A DNA stretch of 35,789 bases from Lachnospiraceae bacterium (GTDB taxonomy: Bacteria > Bacteroidota > Bacteroidia > Bacteroidales > Muribaculaceae), in contig JAMPGZ010000028.1 of the NCBI GenBank assembly GCA_023663655.1, forward strand, positions 1 through 35,789, written 5' to 3'. The notes beneath the pieces are model-generated. The model did no database searches and had not been told where the DNA came from. It saw only the letters and a program-made list of their open reading frames with translations. Numbering within the stretch: the first letter of the stretch is position 1; the number at the start of each line of letters is the position of its first letter. Below are positions 1 through 7,869 of the stretch, in pieces. The position numbers and the translations under genes are program-made.

Positions 1-27
1 AGCAGCCGAGACTTTAGTTTTTGCCAT
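1..27 (-). CDS. 5' end of an outgoing gene (partial; possibly mutS)
   Basis: Reading leftwards from an ATG at 25-27 gives nine codons (MAKTKVSAA) before the window ends. The ATG follows an AT-rich stretch and lies just downstream of the tRNA-Arg terminator, as expected for the start of the next minus-strand gene. Bacteroidales MutS proteins often begin with a short Ala/Lys-rich stretch before a conserved ETPLMKQY motif, so MutS is one possibility. Nothing in the nine residues proves this, and the ATG may not even be a used start. Confidence 0.35.
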
Positions 28-93
28 TATTGAGTTTTATCGGACAGCAATAAATCAAAATAATCATCAATCAAGAAGCATTTACATAAAAAG

Positions 94-110
94 GTAATAA
101 TCCTTATTAC
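94..110. repeat. Small perfect palindrome between the outgoing gene and the tRNA terminator
   Basis: GTAATAA, a TCC spacer, then TTATTAC: a 7-bp perfect inverted repeat with a 3-nt centre. It sits about 70 bp upstream of the outgoing minus-strand ATG and could be an operator or a weak RNA hairpin. The low-complexity arms make chance formation possible. Confidence 0.3.
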
Positions 111-113
111 GCC

Positions 114-151
114 AAAAAACGCAATCGATCACTAACGGTCAATTGCGTTTT
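114..151 (-). terminator. Rho-independent terminator after tRNA-Arg
   Basis: A perfect 10-bp inverted repeat (AAAACGCAAT at 116-125, ATTGCGTTTT at 142-151) lies just 3' of the minus-strand tRNA-Arg. The plus-strand A run at 114-119 gives a U tract on the minus-strand transcript. The stem also has a T run on its other side, so it could work in both directions. Confidence 0.75.
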
Positions 152-158
152 CTGTACG

Positions 159-230
159 TAGCCCGGAGCGGAATCGAACCGCTATCTAAGGTTTAGGAAA
201 CCTCTATTCTATCCGTTGAACTACCAGGCC
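159..230 (-). tRNA. tRNA-Arg (anticodon CCU)
   Basis: The minus strand folds as a full cloverleaf. The acceptor stem is GGCCTGG (224-230) with CCGGGCT (160-166), including two G-U pairs, and A73 is at 159. The anticodon stem GAGGT/ACCTT encloses the loop TTCCTAA with anticodon CCT. The T arm is AGCGG/CCGCT with the TTCGATT loop. CCA is not encoded. It reads AGG codons. A TAAATTTG promoter-like box lies about 16 nt upstream and a strong terminator follows, so it looks like a single-gene unit. Confidence 0.92.
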
Positions 231-246
231 CCATGAATTTACACTG

Positions 247-254
247 CAAATTTA
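247..254 (-). promoter_or_regulatory. Candidate -7 box for tRNA-Arg
   Basis: The minus strand reads TAAATTTG, a full match to the Bacteroidetes -7 consensus TAnnTTTG, 16 nt upstream of the mature tRNA 5' end. No clear TTTG -33 box sits at the usual distance, so only the -7 element is supported. Confidence 0.35.
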
Positions 255-313
255 CACATAAAAAGTGATTTTCCATCCACTTTCAAGCAATAAACATTAC
301 AGCGTGGCTCATT

Positions 314-3300
314 TTATCGCAGATAGGTAGCAGCTACAATGCCGACTACCACATCATTGGAAAGAGTTTCAAGCGTAAGTCCGGAAAGCTCCTTTTCAGG
401 ATCAAGTGGCATACACAGCATCACACCGGCTCCACCATCGATACGGCGTCCATACACTCCCGAAATATTCAGGTCCTTCTCAAGATCATTGCTCACAAGA
501 GCCTCCTTGAATGTGAGTCGATAGGGACGCGGAGTGTCAAGACGGAATGCCTTGCCGTCCACAAAATAATCCTGCTCAATCGGAGCCCAGTTGTAAGGAG
601 TGACAAGCGAGAGTGTCTCGCTGCTGCCGTCGGCATACTTAACGCGGATCACGGCATTGTCCATATAGCACTGCATGTGGTTGGTGCTTCCGGCAAGAAG
701 CAGTTCCAAGCCACGAGCCTTGCCTTGAAGCGGAATAGAGATGCTGTCGGGATAATTGTCAAACAATGATGTGTAGATCACATTCTTTCCCGCAGCCGAT
801 GACTTGTAGGGTATTCCGAGCTTGGTCATCAACACGCCGTCGGAATTCAATGCCGCACGCAATCCCGAGTCATCGATATTAGCCGTTTCCTTAGGATGGC
901 ACCATTCACCTATTCCCTGCACCGGAATCTGAAGAGTTGTGTAGGGTGAACGCGGTGAGAGATATTCATTTCTGAAGATGTCTGACACATTTGAGTTATA
1001 GTATTCACCCAAGTCAATAGTCTCATACTTGTTGCCGTCGGCGAGCATCAAGTCAATAGCATATTCAGGCTTTATCTCCTCTTTCACGGCAGGAACTTCA
1101 ACCCACCAGGTCATATCGCCCTGCTGCAACTGCTTGAAGCCTTGACGCGATGCGGCAGTAGCATGAGCGGCAGTAGCATTTATCGGAGCACCTGCCCATT
1201 CGATCTCCACATCAAGCTCGGGTGCTGCATCGGCAAACACCTTTATCGACGGGCGTCCCACGCTTTCTTCAACCTTCTCCCATTTCGCGGGCTTGCCGTT
1301 GACAGTGATTGACTTAACTTTTTCCGCATAAGTGCCGAGCTGGAATGCCACCTCCTTGATAGGATCCATAGCAAGTGTCAGCTTATAGCTCTCCTTATCA
1401 CCGTCGCGCTTGAACGCCAATGAGAAGTCGGAATGCTTGATCGACGCATGATCCCACTCCGAAGGGAATCCGGGACGCACGGTCAGCTTACCGTTCATCG
1501 CATCGGGAGTGAAGCCGAATAGCCCTTGAACCACAGCACGAGAGATAACGCCCACCGGATCACCGAAATCACGGTAACACTCTCCGCGCGCTGCATCATA
1601 GAAGCTGATCTGACCTATATTCCCGGGGCTGGCACCCATATACATTCCGTCGAGCATAGAACTCTTGAGCAATTTCGCAGCTTCCTCGGCACGTCCTGCT
1701 TCCCAGTAAGCAAGCACGGTGTGCATTACCTCGGCAAAAGCCACATTGTTGATACTCCATGCGTATGGAAGCCAGTCGGTAGTTGCCACAGTCGCATATT
1801 CCCCTTCAGGAGCGCCGTCAACCTCAACCTTTATATGAGGTATGTTATTGTCAATGTATCTTGTTGCGCTGTAAGCCTGGAAAGGATCGGCAACGTCACT
1901 GTCGATAGCGTGATACACAGTCCACAATGCAGGATGGTCATGAAGACGCTTATGCCCCATAAAATCCTTGAACTCAGCCCACACGCCCTTGTCAGCCATC
2001 CACAACGTAGAATTCAATGCTGCAAGAATCTTGTCAGCCTCCTTCTGATAGGGAGTAGGATCCTCGCCTATCTTCTCGGCTATCTGAGCAGCAAGCTTGT
2101 TGGCACGATAATTATAGGCAGTAGAGTGAGTCACCGACCCGCTGTTATAATACAGCGCATCGCTCGCCCATATACAGCAATATGCGTCATAGAGCCCGTC
2201 ATCATTCGGGTCATAATTACGTTTTTCCCAAGCAAGATGAGCCTTGATCACAGGCCACATCTGACGTGCATACTCTACATCTCCTGTCCAGTTGAAATGC
2301 CACAGCAGCTCATCCATGTAGCACAGGTTCATGTCATAGTGGTGCATCTGGTTGTTGCGTTCCGGATTGCGGCATATATAACCGTTGCTGTACATCTGAG
2401 TGCCCCATTTCTTTTCAGCTCGGGCAAGATTCATCGTCGAGTCTTGAGTGGGATGTGCGATAGTCGGTTCCACATCGGTCACCTGCGACTTTGCGTAAGC
2501 ATTAAAGTGAGTGCGCGCGCGGTCATGCCAACCAAGGAAGTCGCCGGTATAGGCAGCTCGCCAGCCGCTCAATGGCATTCTCCAGCCCACAGCGCCATGA
2601 AGCCATGTCTTTCCGTCCCATATTCCATCGGCAGCAGCCATTATCGCCGAACCGAGAGTATTGAAATAAGGATCGGGGGTGTCTATCACAAGATGATCGG
2701 CGATCTCCTTACGCTGAGCCTGTGCCTTGTCATAAGCGGCAGCTATAGCTTTCTGCTTATCGGCAGTCACATCGCGGTCAAAATATTCTATATATGCTGT
2801 AGCACTCTTTCCGCCTATTTTCACCGAAGCCTGACGCAGATTGTCGCGGCTCGCCACAGGAGCGAAAGCGTTTCCGGGATCGGCGCCTATGTCGCCGCTG
2901 CGGTTAAGCTTCACCTTGACCGTCGAGCAAGTATTGGCGGTGAGTTCAGAGCCTTTCGGCATATTCTTAGCCACAACTTTCCAAATGGCGCCTTCGCGGT
3001 CATAGGTAGCCACGACGGTCATCTCTATGCTGCCGTTGCCCCATGCGGGATCCGACAGCTCATAACGCCGCTCTCCGCCCATATAATATGCCTTGCAATC
3101 AGCCACCGAGTCAAGACGCATGGTCTTGTCGCCCACTGTGACGGTGAAATGGATGTTGCGGTTTTCACTCTTGTGATAAGCGGCAAAGATGGGCATATCA
3201 CTCGTCTCTATGCGGAACAACGAGGGTCCGCCGTAAAGAGCCCTGGTGTAAAGATTCTTCCCGTTATGCGACACAAAACTGCCATCCTCAGCAGGAAGAT

Positions 3301-3418
3301 ACTGCATCTCCCGCTTGGCTCCGCGATAATCGGTGTTGAATGTTGACGACTCAATGTAATCCTGCCCCGCCATAGTCAATGGCAGAGCCAACAAAGCTAA
3401 AGCGCCTAATATTTTCAT
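314..3418 (-). CDS. Secreted DUF4450 / six-hairpin glycosidase-like protein
   Basis: 1034 residues with an N-terminal signal peptide (MKILGALALLALPLTMAGQ). The early segment FVSHNGKNLYTRALYGG followed by SLFRIETSDMPIF matches the signature of Bacteroidetes DUF4450 proteins. The middle (about 240-680) is rich in Trp, Tyr and Asp, with WDGKTWLHGAVGWRMP, HHYDMNLCYMDELLW and YDPNDDGLYDAYCCIW, typical of (alpha/alpha)6-barrel six-hairpin glycosidases. The end (about 680-1034) looks like beta-sandwich modules. It is probably a periplasmic or surface enzyme acting on plant or host glycans; linkage specificity cannot be read from the sequence. It has its own promoter at 3446-3477 and lies downstream of an operon that includes a pectate lyase, so a pectic substrate is possible. 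The family is fairly sure; the activity is not known to me. Confidence 0.85.
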   Translation of the reverse strand: MKILGALALLALPLTMAGQDYIESSTFNTDYRGAKREMQYLPAEDGSFVSHNGKNLYTRALYGGPSLFRIETSDMPIFAAYHKSENRNIHFTVTVGDKTMRLDSVADCKAYYMGGERRYELSDPAWGNGSIEMTVVATYDREGAIWKVVAKNMPKGSELTANTCSTVKVKLNRSGDIGADPGNAFAPVASRDNLRQASVKIGGKSATAYIEYFDRDVTADKQKAIAAAYDKAQAQRKEIADHLVIDTPDPYFNTLGSAIMAAADGIWDGKTWLHGAVGWRMPLSGWRAAYTGDFLGWHDRARTHFNAYAKSQVTDVEPTIAHPTQDSTMNLARAEKKWGTQMYSNGYICRNPERNNQMHHYDMNLCYMDELLWHFNWTGDVEYARQMWPVIKAHLAWEKRNYDPNDDGLYDAYCCIWASDALYYNSGSVTHSTAYNYRANKLAAQIAEKIGEDPTPYQKEADKILAALNSTLWMADKGVWAEFKDFMGHKRLHDHPALWTVYHAIDSDVADPFQAYSATRYIDNNIPHIKVEVDGAPEGEYATVATTDWLPYAWSINNVAFAEVMHTVLAYWEAGRAEEAAKLLKSSMLDGMYMGASPGNIGQISFYDAARGECYRDFGDPVGVISRAVVQGLFGFTPDAMNGKLTVRPGFPSEWDHASIKHSDFSLAFKRDGDKESYKLTLAMDPIKEVAFQLGTYAEKVKSITVNGKPAKWEKVEESVGRPSIKVFADAAPELDVEIEWAGAPINATAAHATAASRQGFKQLQQGDMTWWVEVPAVKEEIKPEYAIDLMLADGNKYETIDLGEYYNSNVSDIFRNEYLSPRSPYTTLQIPVQGIGEWCHPKETANIDDSGLRAALNSDGVLMTKLGIPYKSSAAGKNVIYTSLFDNYPDSISIPLQGKARGLELLLAGSTNHMQCYMDNAVIRVKYADGSSETLSLVTPYNWAPIEQDYFVDGKAFRLDTPRPYRLTFKEALVSNDLEKDLNISGVYGRRIDGGAGVMLCMPLDPEKELSGLTLETLSNDVVVGIVAATYLR

Positions 3419-3445
3419 GTAACTTTAATTAAGGTGATTTCTATA

Positions 3446-3477
3446 CAAAGATACGGATAAGTTCAAGCAAAAGCAAA
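3446..3477 (-). promoter_or_regulatory. Bacteroidetes-type promoter of the DUF4450 gene
   Basis: On the minus strand, TTTGC (3473-3477) is followed after 19 nt by TATCTTTG (3446-3453), a full TAnnTTTG match, about 28 nt upstream of the ATG. The stretch CAAAGATACGGATAAGTTCA on the plus strand is closely similar to the start of the 74-bp repeat units at 9738 and 9812, so it is a third, partial member of that promoter-linked family. Confidence 0.65.
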
Positions 3478-3546
3478 TTTAGCCGTCCAAACACCTCCAA
3501 AGTCCACATTCATCACCAATAAACGCCCTCGCCGACGACGAAACGT

Positions 3547-4701
3547 CTATCTTCTGATTTTAATCCTGATAGCTTCCTCAGGCAGATTATCGGTCGAATC
3601 AACCACAAAAACGAGATGTCCGCCACCTCCCGCGCCTGCCATCTTATAGGCGAGACACATCGGCGAATATTTATCGATGCACTCTTTAACACGGTCGTTC
3701 ATCATCGCCGGAAACATCGCTATCTGAGCTTCAAACGAGTCACGGAACGCCGCTGCAAACCGCTCAAGGTCGCACGACATGACAGCATCCCAGCAGCGGT
3801 CGGCAGCCGAGGCAAGAGCCTTCACTTTCTCCTCGTCAATCGACTTACCCTCCACAACCGAATAGCCCTTGGGGCGCGGAAAAGCCGGCACAACACACAG
3901 ATGCTCCTCAAGCCACGACAGCACCGCCTCATCATGGCACGACTCGATCTTGAGAGGCCAGTAGCTGTTGTCATAATAATGACGTGTTAGCCCCGACATA
4001 CATATTCCTATCGCATCCTGTGCTCCTGACACGTGCTCGCCCTTCTCCGGCGGATTCTCAAAGCAGAACAGCAGTCTGGCAAGCATCTCCTCATGATAAT
4101 TTGGCAGCTCGTAAGGCCATATCTTTCGGGCGGCGTTGCGGGTGGAGGTCGACATTCCCCCACGCTCCATAAATTCTACCGTGGGTTCGATGCTTATGGT
4201 AAGCGCCCACCCGGGAGCATATTGCGAAACGTAGGGCTGGTCAATCCATGTGCCGGCGAGATCAATACGATACGGGATGGCACACTTCGCCACCGAACGC
4301 AATGACGTGGTGGAACGGGCATCAAGCCCCTCTTCGGGACGGCGCTGAAGCTCCACATACTCTATACCTCGCTTGCGGCAGAACTCACGCTTGACATCCG
4401 AGCCTCCGTCGCTGTTCACCACAAATATATCAGGCTTCACCATATCGACAATCTCCTCGAAGTCGATTTTGCCCGAACCGGTATTTATATAAGCATCCGT
4501 GACATAGCGTATGGCTTTCACCATGTACAACCGCTCGCGTTCGGAATACACCGGCTTGCGGTTCTTCAACTCCATCACAGTGGCATCGGAGCCTATGCCC
4601 ACATAAAGGTCGCCATACTGCGACGCTTCCTTGAAAAACGCCACATGACCGCTATGAAGCATATCGTAGCACCCCGACACAAAAACTCGTTTATTTGCCA
4701 T
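3547..4701 (-). CDS. Fused cytidylyltransferase / GHMP-family kinase
   Basis: 384 residues from the ATG at 4701. An in-frame ATG at 4770 would overlap the upstream pectate lyase gene by 59 nt and add unconserved residues, so MANKRVFVSGCYD is the likely start. Residues 1-140 are a TagD-like nucleotidyltransferase: GCYDMLHSGH carries the HxGH nucleotide motif (16-19), and RSTTS (129-133) matches the second catalytic motif. Residues about 143-384 resemble a GHMP small-molecule kinase of the HddA type: YRIDLAGTWIDQP (motif 1), GGMSTSTRNAA (a degenerate phosphate loop), SGAQDA, and GAGGGGHLVFV (motif 3). The kinase half is short and its second motif departs from the usual GLGSSSA. A plausible role is phosphorylation and CTP activation of a sugar or polyol; the substrate is unknown. 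Last gene of a four-gene operon, 10 nt after the lyase stop. Confidence 0.8.
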   Translation of the reverse strand: MANKRVFVSGCYDMLHSGHVAFFKEASQYGDLYVGIGSDATVMELKNRKPVYSERERLYMVKAIRYVTDAYINTGSGKIDFEEIVDMVKPDIFVVNSDGGSDVKREFCRKRGIEYVELQRRPEEGLDARSTTSLRSVAKCAIPYRIDLAGTWIDQPYVSQYAPGWALTISIEPTVEFMERGGMSTSTRNAARKIWPYELPNYHEEMLARLLFCFENPPEKGEHVSGAQDAIGICMSGLTRHYYDNSYWPLKIESCHDEAVLSWLEEHLCVVPAFPRPKGYSVVEGKSIDEEKVKALASAADRCWDAVMSCDLERFAAAFRDSFEAQIAMFPAMMNDRVKECIDKYSPMCLAYKMAGAGGGGHLVFVVDSTDNLPEEAIRIKIRR

Positions 4702-4711
4702 AACAATCCAT

Positions 4712-6736
4712 TTATTCTGATAGCAAGACAGCAGTCGGTCCATCGCCGCCACCGATGACAGCAGTCGCATCTGTCGGTGTGACAGTAATATAATCTATTC
4801 GGCATCTCATCTTGCCTCCGGTCAAAAAATCTATACGTATCTCATCTCCCTTGTTCAACTTCACTGGAGAAGGCAACTCATGCGTCGTAAGTTCATATAC
4901 ATCTTCCGTTGCCTCCCAGCGGTCCAACATACGGTCATTCACTGAAACCGCGATTGTAGCCGCTCCCTTCTTTTCATTGTAAAAAGCCACACTGATGTTG
5001 CATTCAGTACCGTCAGGTCCATTCCACACTCCGGTTAATGCGCCGGGACCGTCATCGCCCACGCTCACCCGTCCTTCCGATGCCGAGAACCATGAACCAT
5101 CCTCCGTGAATGCAATACCGGAAAGCACCATATTTTCTGCCTCGTTACGACACGGAACAACAAACGACACAGGCGAAGCAAAGCGCCACACGTCGCCCTT
5201 CACCACGCTGCCGTCACTCTTCTCCGCGTCAACGCGCCATGAATAAGCCTTTCCTGAGGCGAGCCTGCCGATAGCAAATTCAGGCTTAGCCGATGTGCCG
5301 GCAAACTTAAGTTCATCATCACCGGATCCCACATACACCTTATAGGCGACAGCGTCAAACGCCGGCACCCACCTCAACGTCAATGGTCGACAAAAACTAT
5401 CGGCACTCACGCTTTCATATAGCCCCACATTCATGTCGCCGTCGGCAGGAAGCGGTTTGGAGGCACGGGCGGGAGCCGTAGCGAAACGATAGAGCGGAGT
5501 CTCACGGCTGCTTCCGTCATTGAACGTAGTTACCGTTTTCCAATAATAGGTGGTCGAAGGCTCAGTCTGATAGTTTCCGCTGAAGCCTTCCGGCATCCTC
5601 TTCAAGTCATCAGCCGATGTGCCTATGTACACCTGTGTTGATTTCACATCTTCAAGCGGACTCCACTTAAGGTCCACCCCTTGCGTCACATCTATAGCAC
5701 CATTGCCGGGATAAAGAATAGCCTCACGCTCTATCCCTGCAATCGGACCTGCGTGCTCGCGGAGCGACACCGGCAGCTCACCGGCAGCGTCCATCACGAA
5801 CCCATACTCGTAATATGCCTCAGGGACAAAATCCGTTCCCGTAAGCCTATGCTTTCCTTTGTCATCAGGAGCTTTACCAAAATAACTGCCCCTGTCGGCA
5901 AGTTCGGCAAAATATGCGTTGGTAGCGTCATCGGAATACATCTGACTGAACGGACGCTTCACCGCTGCGGTGAAATAATTGTTTTCCGACAGCACTTTCG
6001 CACGGCTATGGGCACCTATGCAATACCCCGATATGCTGTCATAGCAATTGTTGAACACGTGCCCTCGTCCGTAGCCCACACGCGGATTGCGCTGTGTGGT
6101 GCTCTCAAACACGTTATGATGATAAGTGACACGCATCTTTCCATTGTCCTCAAAATGCTGCGTGCCGCTGTTGCATATCGACACCTTGTCGTGGTCATGA
6201 AATCTGTTATAGGAAGCCGTCAGATAGTTGCTGCCTATCGTGAAGTCAAGAAGTCCGTCCCAGTCCTCACGCTCATTGTCATGCTCGCTGCCAAGGTCGC
6301 AGTGATCCACCCACACATGATGCGAATCACGGCAAGCGATCGCATCAGGCGAACCGTCGAATATGGTGAGATTACGTATGATTATATTCGACTTGCCATT
6401 TATGTTGAGCCCTATCCCGTAAAGAGTGGCATCTGCTCCGGCTCCTACGATAGTTTTATTGGAACCCACCTCTATGGCATCCTTCTTGCGGTTCACACCG
6501 GTGCCACTGAGCCGCCCCTCGACAACAACCACACGCGGAATATCATCGCCGACAGCCTTTTCAAACGATTCTCGATCCTTCACCCTGACAATTTCACCGT
6601 CCATACCTCCGGTAACTCCGCCATCACAGTTCACGAAACCCACGGGTCCGGATGATGCCTGACTATTGGCAAACATGGTTCCAGCACACAATATGCAGGA
6701 CACAGCCAGAGCTATTGCTTTTCTTCTCATCAGCAA
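4712..6736 (-). CDS. Secreted pectate lyase (PL1) with Fn3-like modules
   Basis: 674 residues with a signal peptide (about 1-27). Residues 30-320 are a parallel beta-helix pectate lyase of family PL1: VWVDHCDLG (141-149) and DWDGLLDFTIGSNYLTASYN (158-177) supply calcium-binding acids, and RVTYHHNVFE plus QRNPRVGYGRGHVFNN (215-230) supply the catalytic Arg of the RxP motif (R216). Two Fn3-like repeats follow (about 340-525, each ending in a YYWKTV or AYSWRVD strand), then a C-terminal beta-sandwich that could bind carbohydrate. Members cleave polygalacturonate by beta-elimination. It lies 13 nt after the opine-dehydrogenase-like gene and 10 nt before the cytidylyltransferase, inside an operon of cytosolic enzymes, which is unusual. 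It could trim a surface polymer or act on dietary pectin. Confidence 0.88.
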   Translation of the reverse strand: MLMRRKAIALAVSCILCAGTMFANSQASSGPVGFVNCDGGVTGGMDGEIVRVKDRESFEKAVGDDIPRVVVVEGRLSGTGVNRKKDAIEVGSNKTIVGAGADATLYGIGLNINGKSNIIIRNLTIFDGSPDAIACRDSHHVWVDHCDLGSEHDNEREDWDGLLDFTIGSNYLTASYNRFHDHDKVSICNSGTQHFEDNGKMRVTYHHNVFESTTQRNPRVGYGRGHVFNNCYDSISGYCIGAHSRAKVLSENNYFTAAVKRPFSQMYSDDATNAYFAELADRGSYFGKAPDDKGKHRLTGTDFVPEAYYEYGFVMDAAGELPVSLREHAGPIAGIEREAILYPGNGAIDVTQGVDLKWSPLEDVKSTQVYIGTSADDLKRMPEGFSGNYQTEPSTTYYWKTVTTFNDGSSRETPLYRFATAPARASKPLPADGDMNVGLYESVSADSFCRPLTLRWVPAFDAVAYKVYVGSGDDELKFAGTSAKPEFAIGRLASGKAYSWRVDAEKSDGSVVKGDVWRFASPVSFVVPCRNEAENMVLSGIAFTEDGSWFSASEGRVSVGDDGPGALTGVWNGPDGTECNISVAFYNEKKGAATIAVSVNDRMLDRWEATEDVYELTTHELPSPVKLNKGDEIRIDFLTGGKMRCRIDYITVTPTDATAVIGGGDGPTAVLLSE

Positions 6737-6749
6737 AAATCGGTTTATT

Positions 6750-7859
6750 TTATAATGTTGATATCATTTTCTCCAAAATATCCTTATCCAAGGCACCCAC
6801 GCATCTCACGTCATCGGAATCGGCAATGTTGTGTCCGTCAAGATATTGCTTTCCGGCAACCTCCTGATACCACGTGAGCATACGGTCAATTGTGGGCATA
6901 GCCACGCCTTTCAATTCACCCACCAGCTTTATCATCAGCAAGCCGTAGGTGAAGTCCTCGGTGAAGTAACGCGACTCGAAATCAGGGTAAAAGCACCCCT
7001 GAGCACTCTCTTTCATAGGAGCAAGCAAGCCCTTGAACGCTCCTATCGAACGTATCTTGCGGCTCAACGATGCCGCATCATGCGACTCATAATATTCGAT
7101 GAGCGGAGGAATATCGCCGTCATCAAGCCCCAACTCATGCAGCAACGCCTGAAACTCCCCGTCGGCGGCTATGAGAACCTTGCTGCTGCTGTCGGTCCAC
7201 TCTTCGTAGAATTTAGGTATGCACGGCATAGCTCCCTCATCACGGGAAAACATATCATAAAGGCGCGAAGTGTGCAGTATGGGATTGCTGTTGGTGAGTG
7301 TGGCTTGCAGCGGGTGACGCAATGCCTCCACAGGCGTGACATGAATATCCTCAAGTGCTGAAACAAGCACAGCCTCCTTCTCGGCATCCATTCCCCAGAA
7401 TCCTATGCGCATCACTTTCCGGTAGCCCAACAGCGATGCCGACTCTCCATAACGGTTCACGCGGGCAATGAATGGCGGGCGCTGAAAACCAAACAATGCC
7501 GCATCCACACCAAGTTCCCGCAACGCCATCACAAAGAATCCGGTGCAGCAGAACACACTTCCCACCGCCGCTCCTTCATCCAAAAACGGCTTGATGCGCC
7601 GCAACTCCTCAGCCATTGCTGTCGCAGGAAGGCATATCAGCACAATGCTTGAGCCGGGAATCACATCATCAGGAGAGGAGCTTACACGGTTCAATTTGCC
7701 TTGGTAACATTTTCCGTCCGGATCATTCACCGTAATCGTTCGGCGCCAGCGTTCAGGACTGCGGGTAAGCATATTGACCTCATATCCTCGCGAGGCAGCC
7801 ACCCCGGCGATCACTGTTCCCAGATTACCGCCTCCGCATATACATATTTTTCCTTTCAT
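6750..7859 (-). CDS. Octopine/nopaline-dehydrogenase-family oxidoreductase
   Basis: 369 residues from MKGKICICGGGNLGT; the ATG at 7859 is 10 nt after the upstream stop, whereas a longer frame reaching 7958 would run into the fusion gene. CGGGNLGTVIA is a Rossmann NAD(P) loop at the N-terminus. The C-terminal half carries features of the octopine dehydrogenase family: LTNSNPILHTSRLYD with a catalytic-type His, and RYFTEDFTYGLLMIKLVGEL followed by GVAMPTIDRML. Family members reductively join an amine or amino acid to a 2-keto acid, or reduce related substrates. It follows an aminotransferase fusion in the operon, which would fit chemistry on an amine or keto acid intermediate. The actual substrate cannot be inferred. 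Confidence 0.8.
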   Translation of the reverse strand: MKGKICICGGGNLGTVIAGVAASRGYEVNMLTRSPERWRRTITVNDPDGKCYQGKLNRVSSSPDDVIPGSSIVLICLPATAMAEELRRIKPFLDEGAAVGSVFCCTGFFVMALRELGVDAALFGFQRPPFIARVNRYGESASLLGYRKVMRIGFWGMDAEKEAVLVSALEDIHVTPVEALRHPLQATLTNSNPILHTSRLYDMFSRDEGAMPCIPKFYEEWTDSSSKVLIAADGEFQALLHELGLDDGDIPPLIEYYESHDAASLSRKIRSIGAFKGLLAPMKESAQGCFYPDFESRYFTEDFTYGLLMIKLVGELKGVAMPTIDRMLTWYQEVAGKQYLDGHNIADSDDVRCVGALDKDILEKMISTL

Positions 7860-7869
7860 CACCCCGGCT

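Noticed and set aside
94-151. Possible tRNA-associated attachment site for an integrated element
   Set aside because: The inverted repeats are explained by a terminator, no integrase or second copy of the tRNA end is seen, and the neighbours are ordinary chromosomal genes.
1526-3346. Open frame of 606 codons on the plus strand
   Set aside because: It is antisense to the DUF4450 gene, has no domain or signal pattern, and arises from the GC-biased codon use of that gene.
4702-4770. N-terminal extension of the cytidylyltransferase-kinase
   Set aside because: It would overlap the pectate lyase gene, and the conserved protein begins at the ATG at 4701.
5681-6655. Open frame of 324 codons on the plus strand
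   Set aside because: Antisense to the pectate lyase core, whose catalytic motifs are intact; no recognisable protein features.
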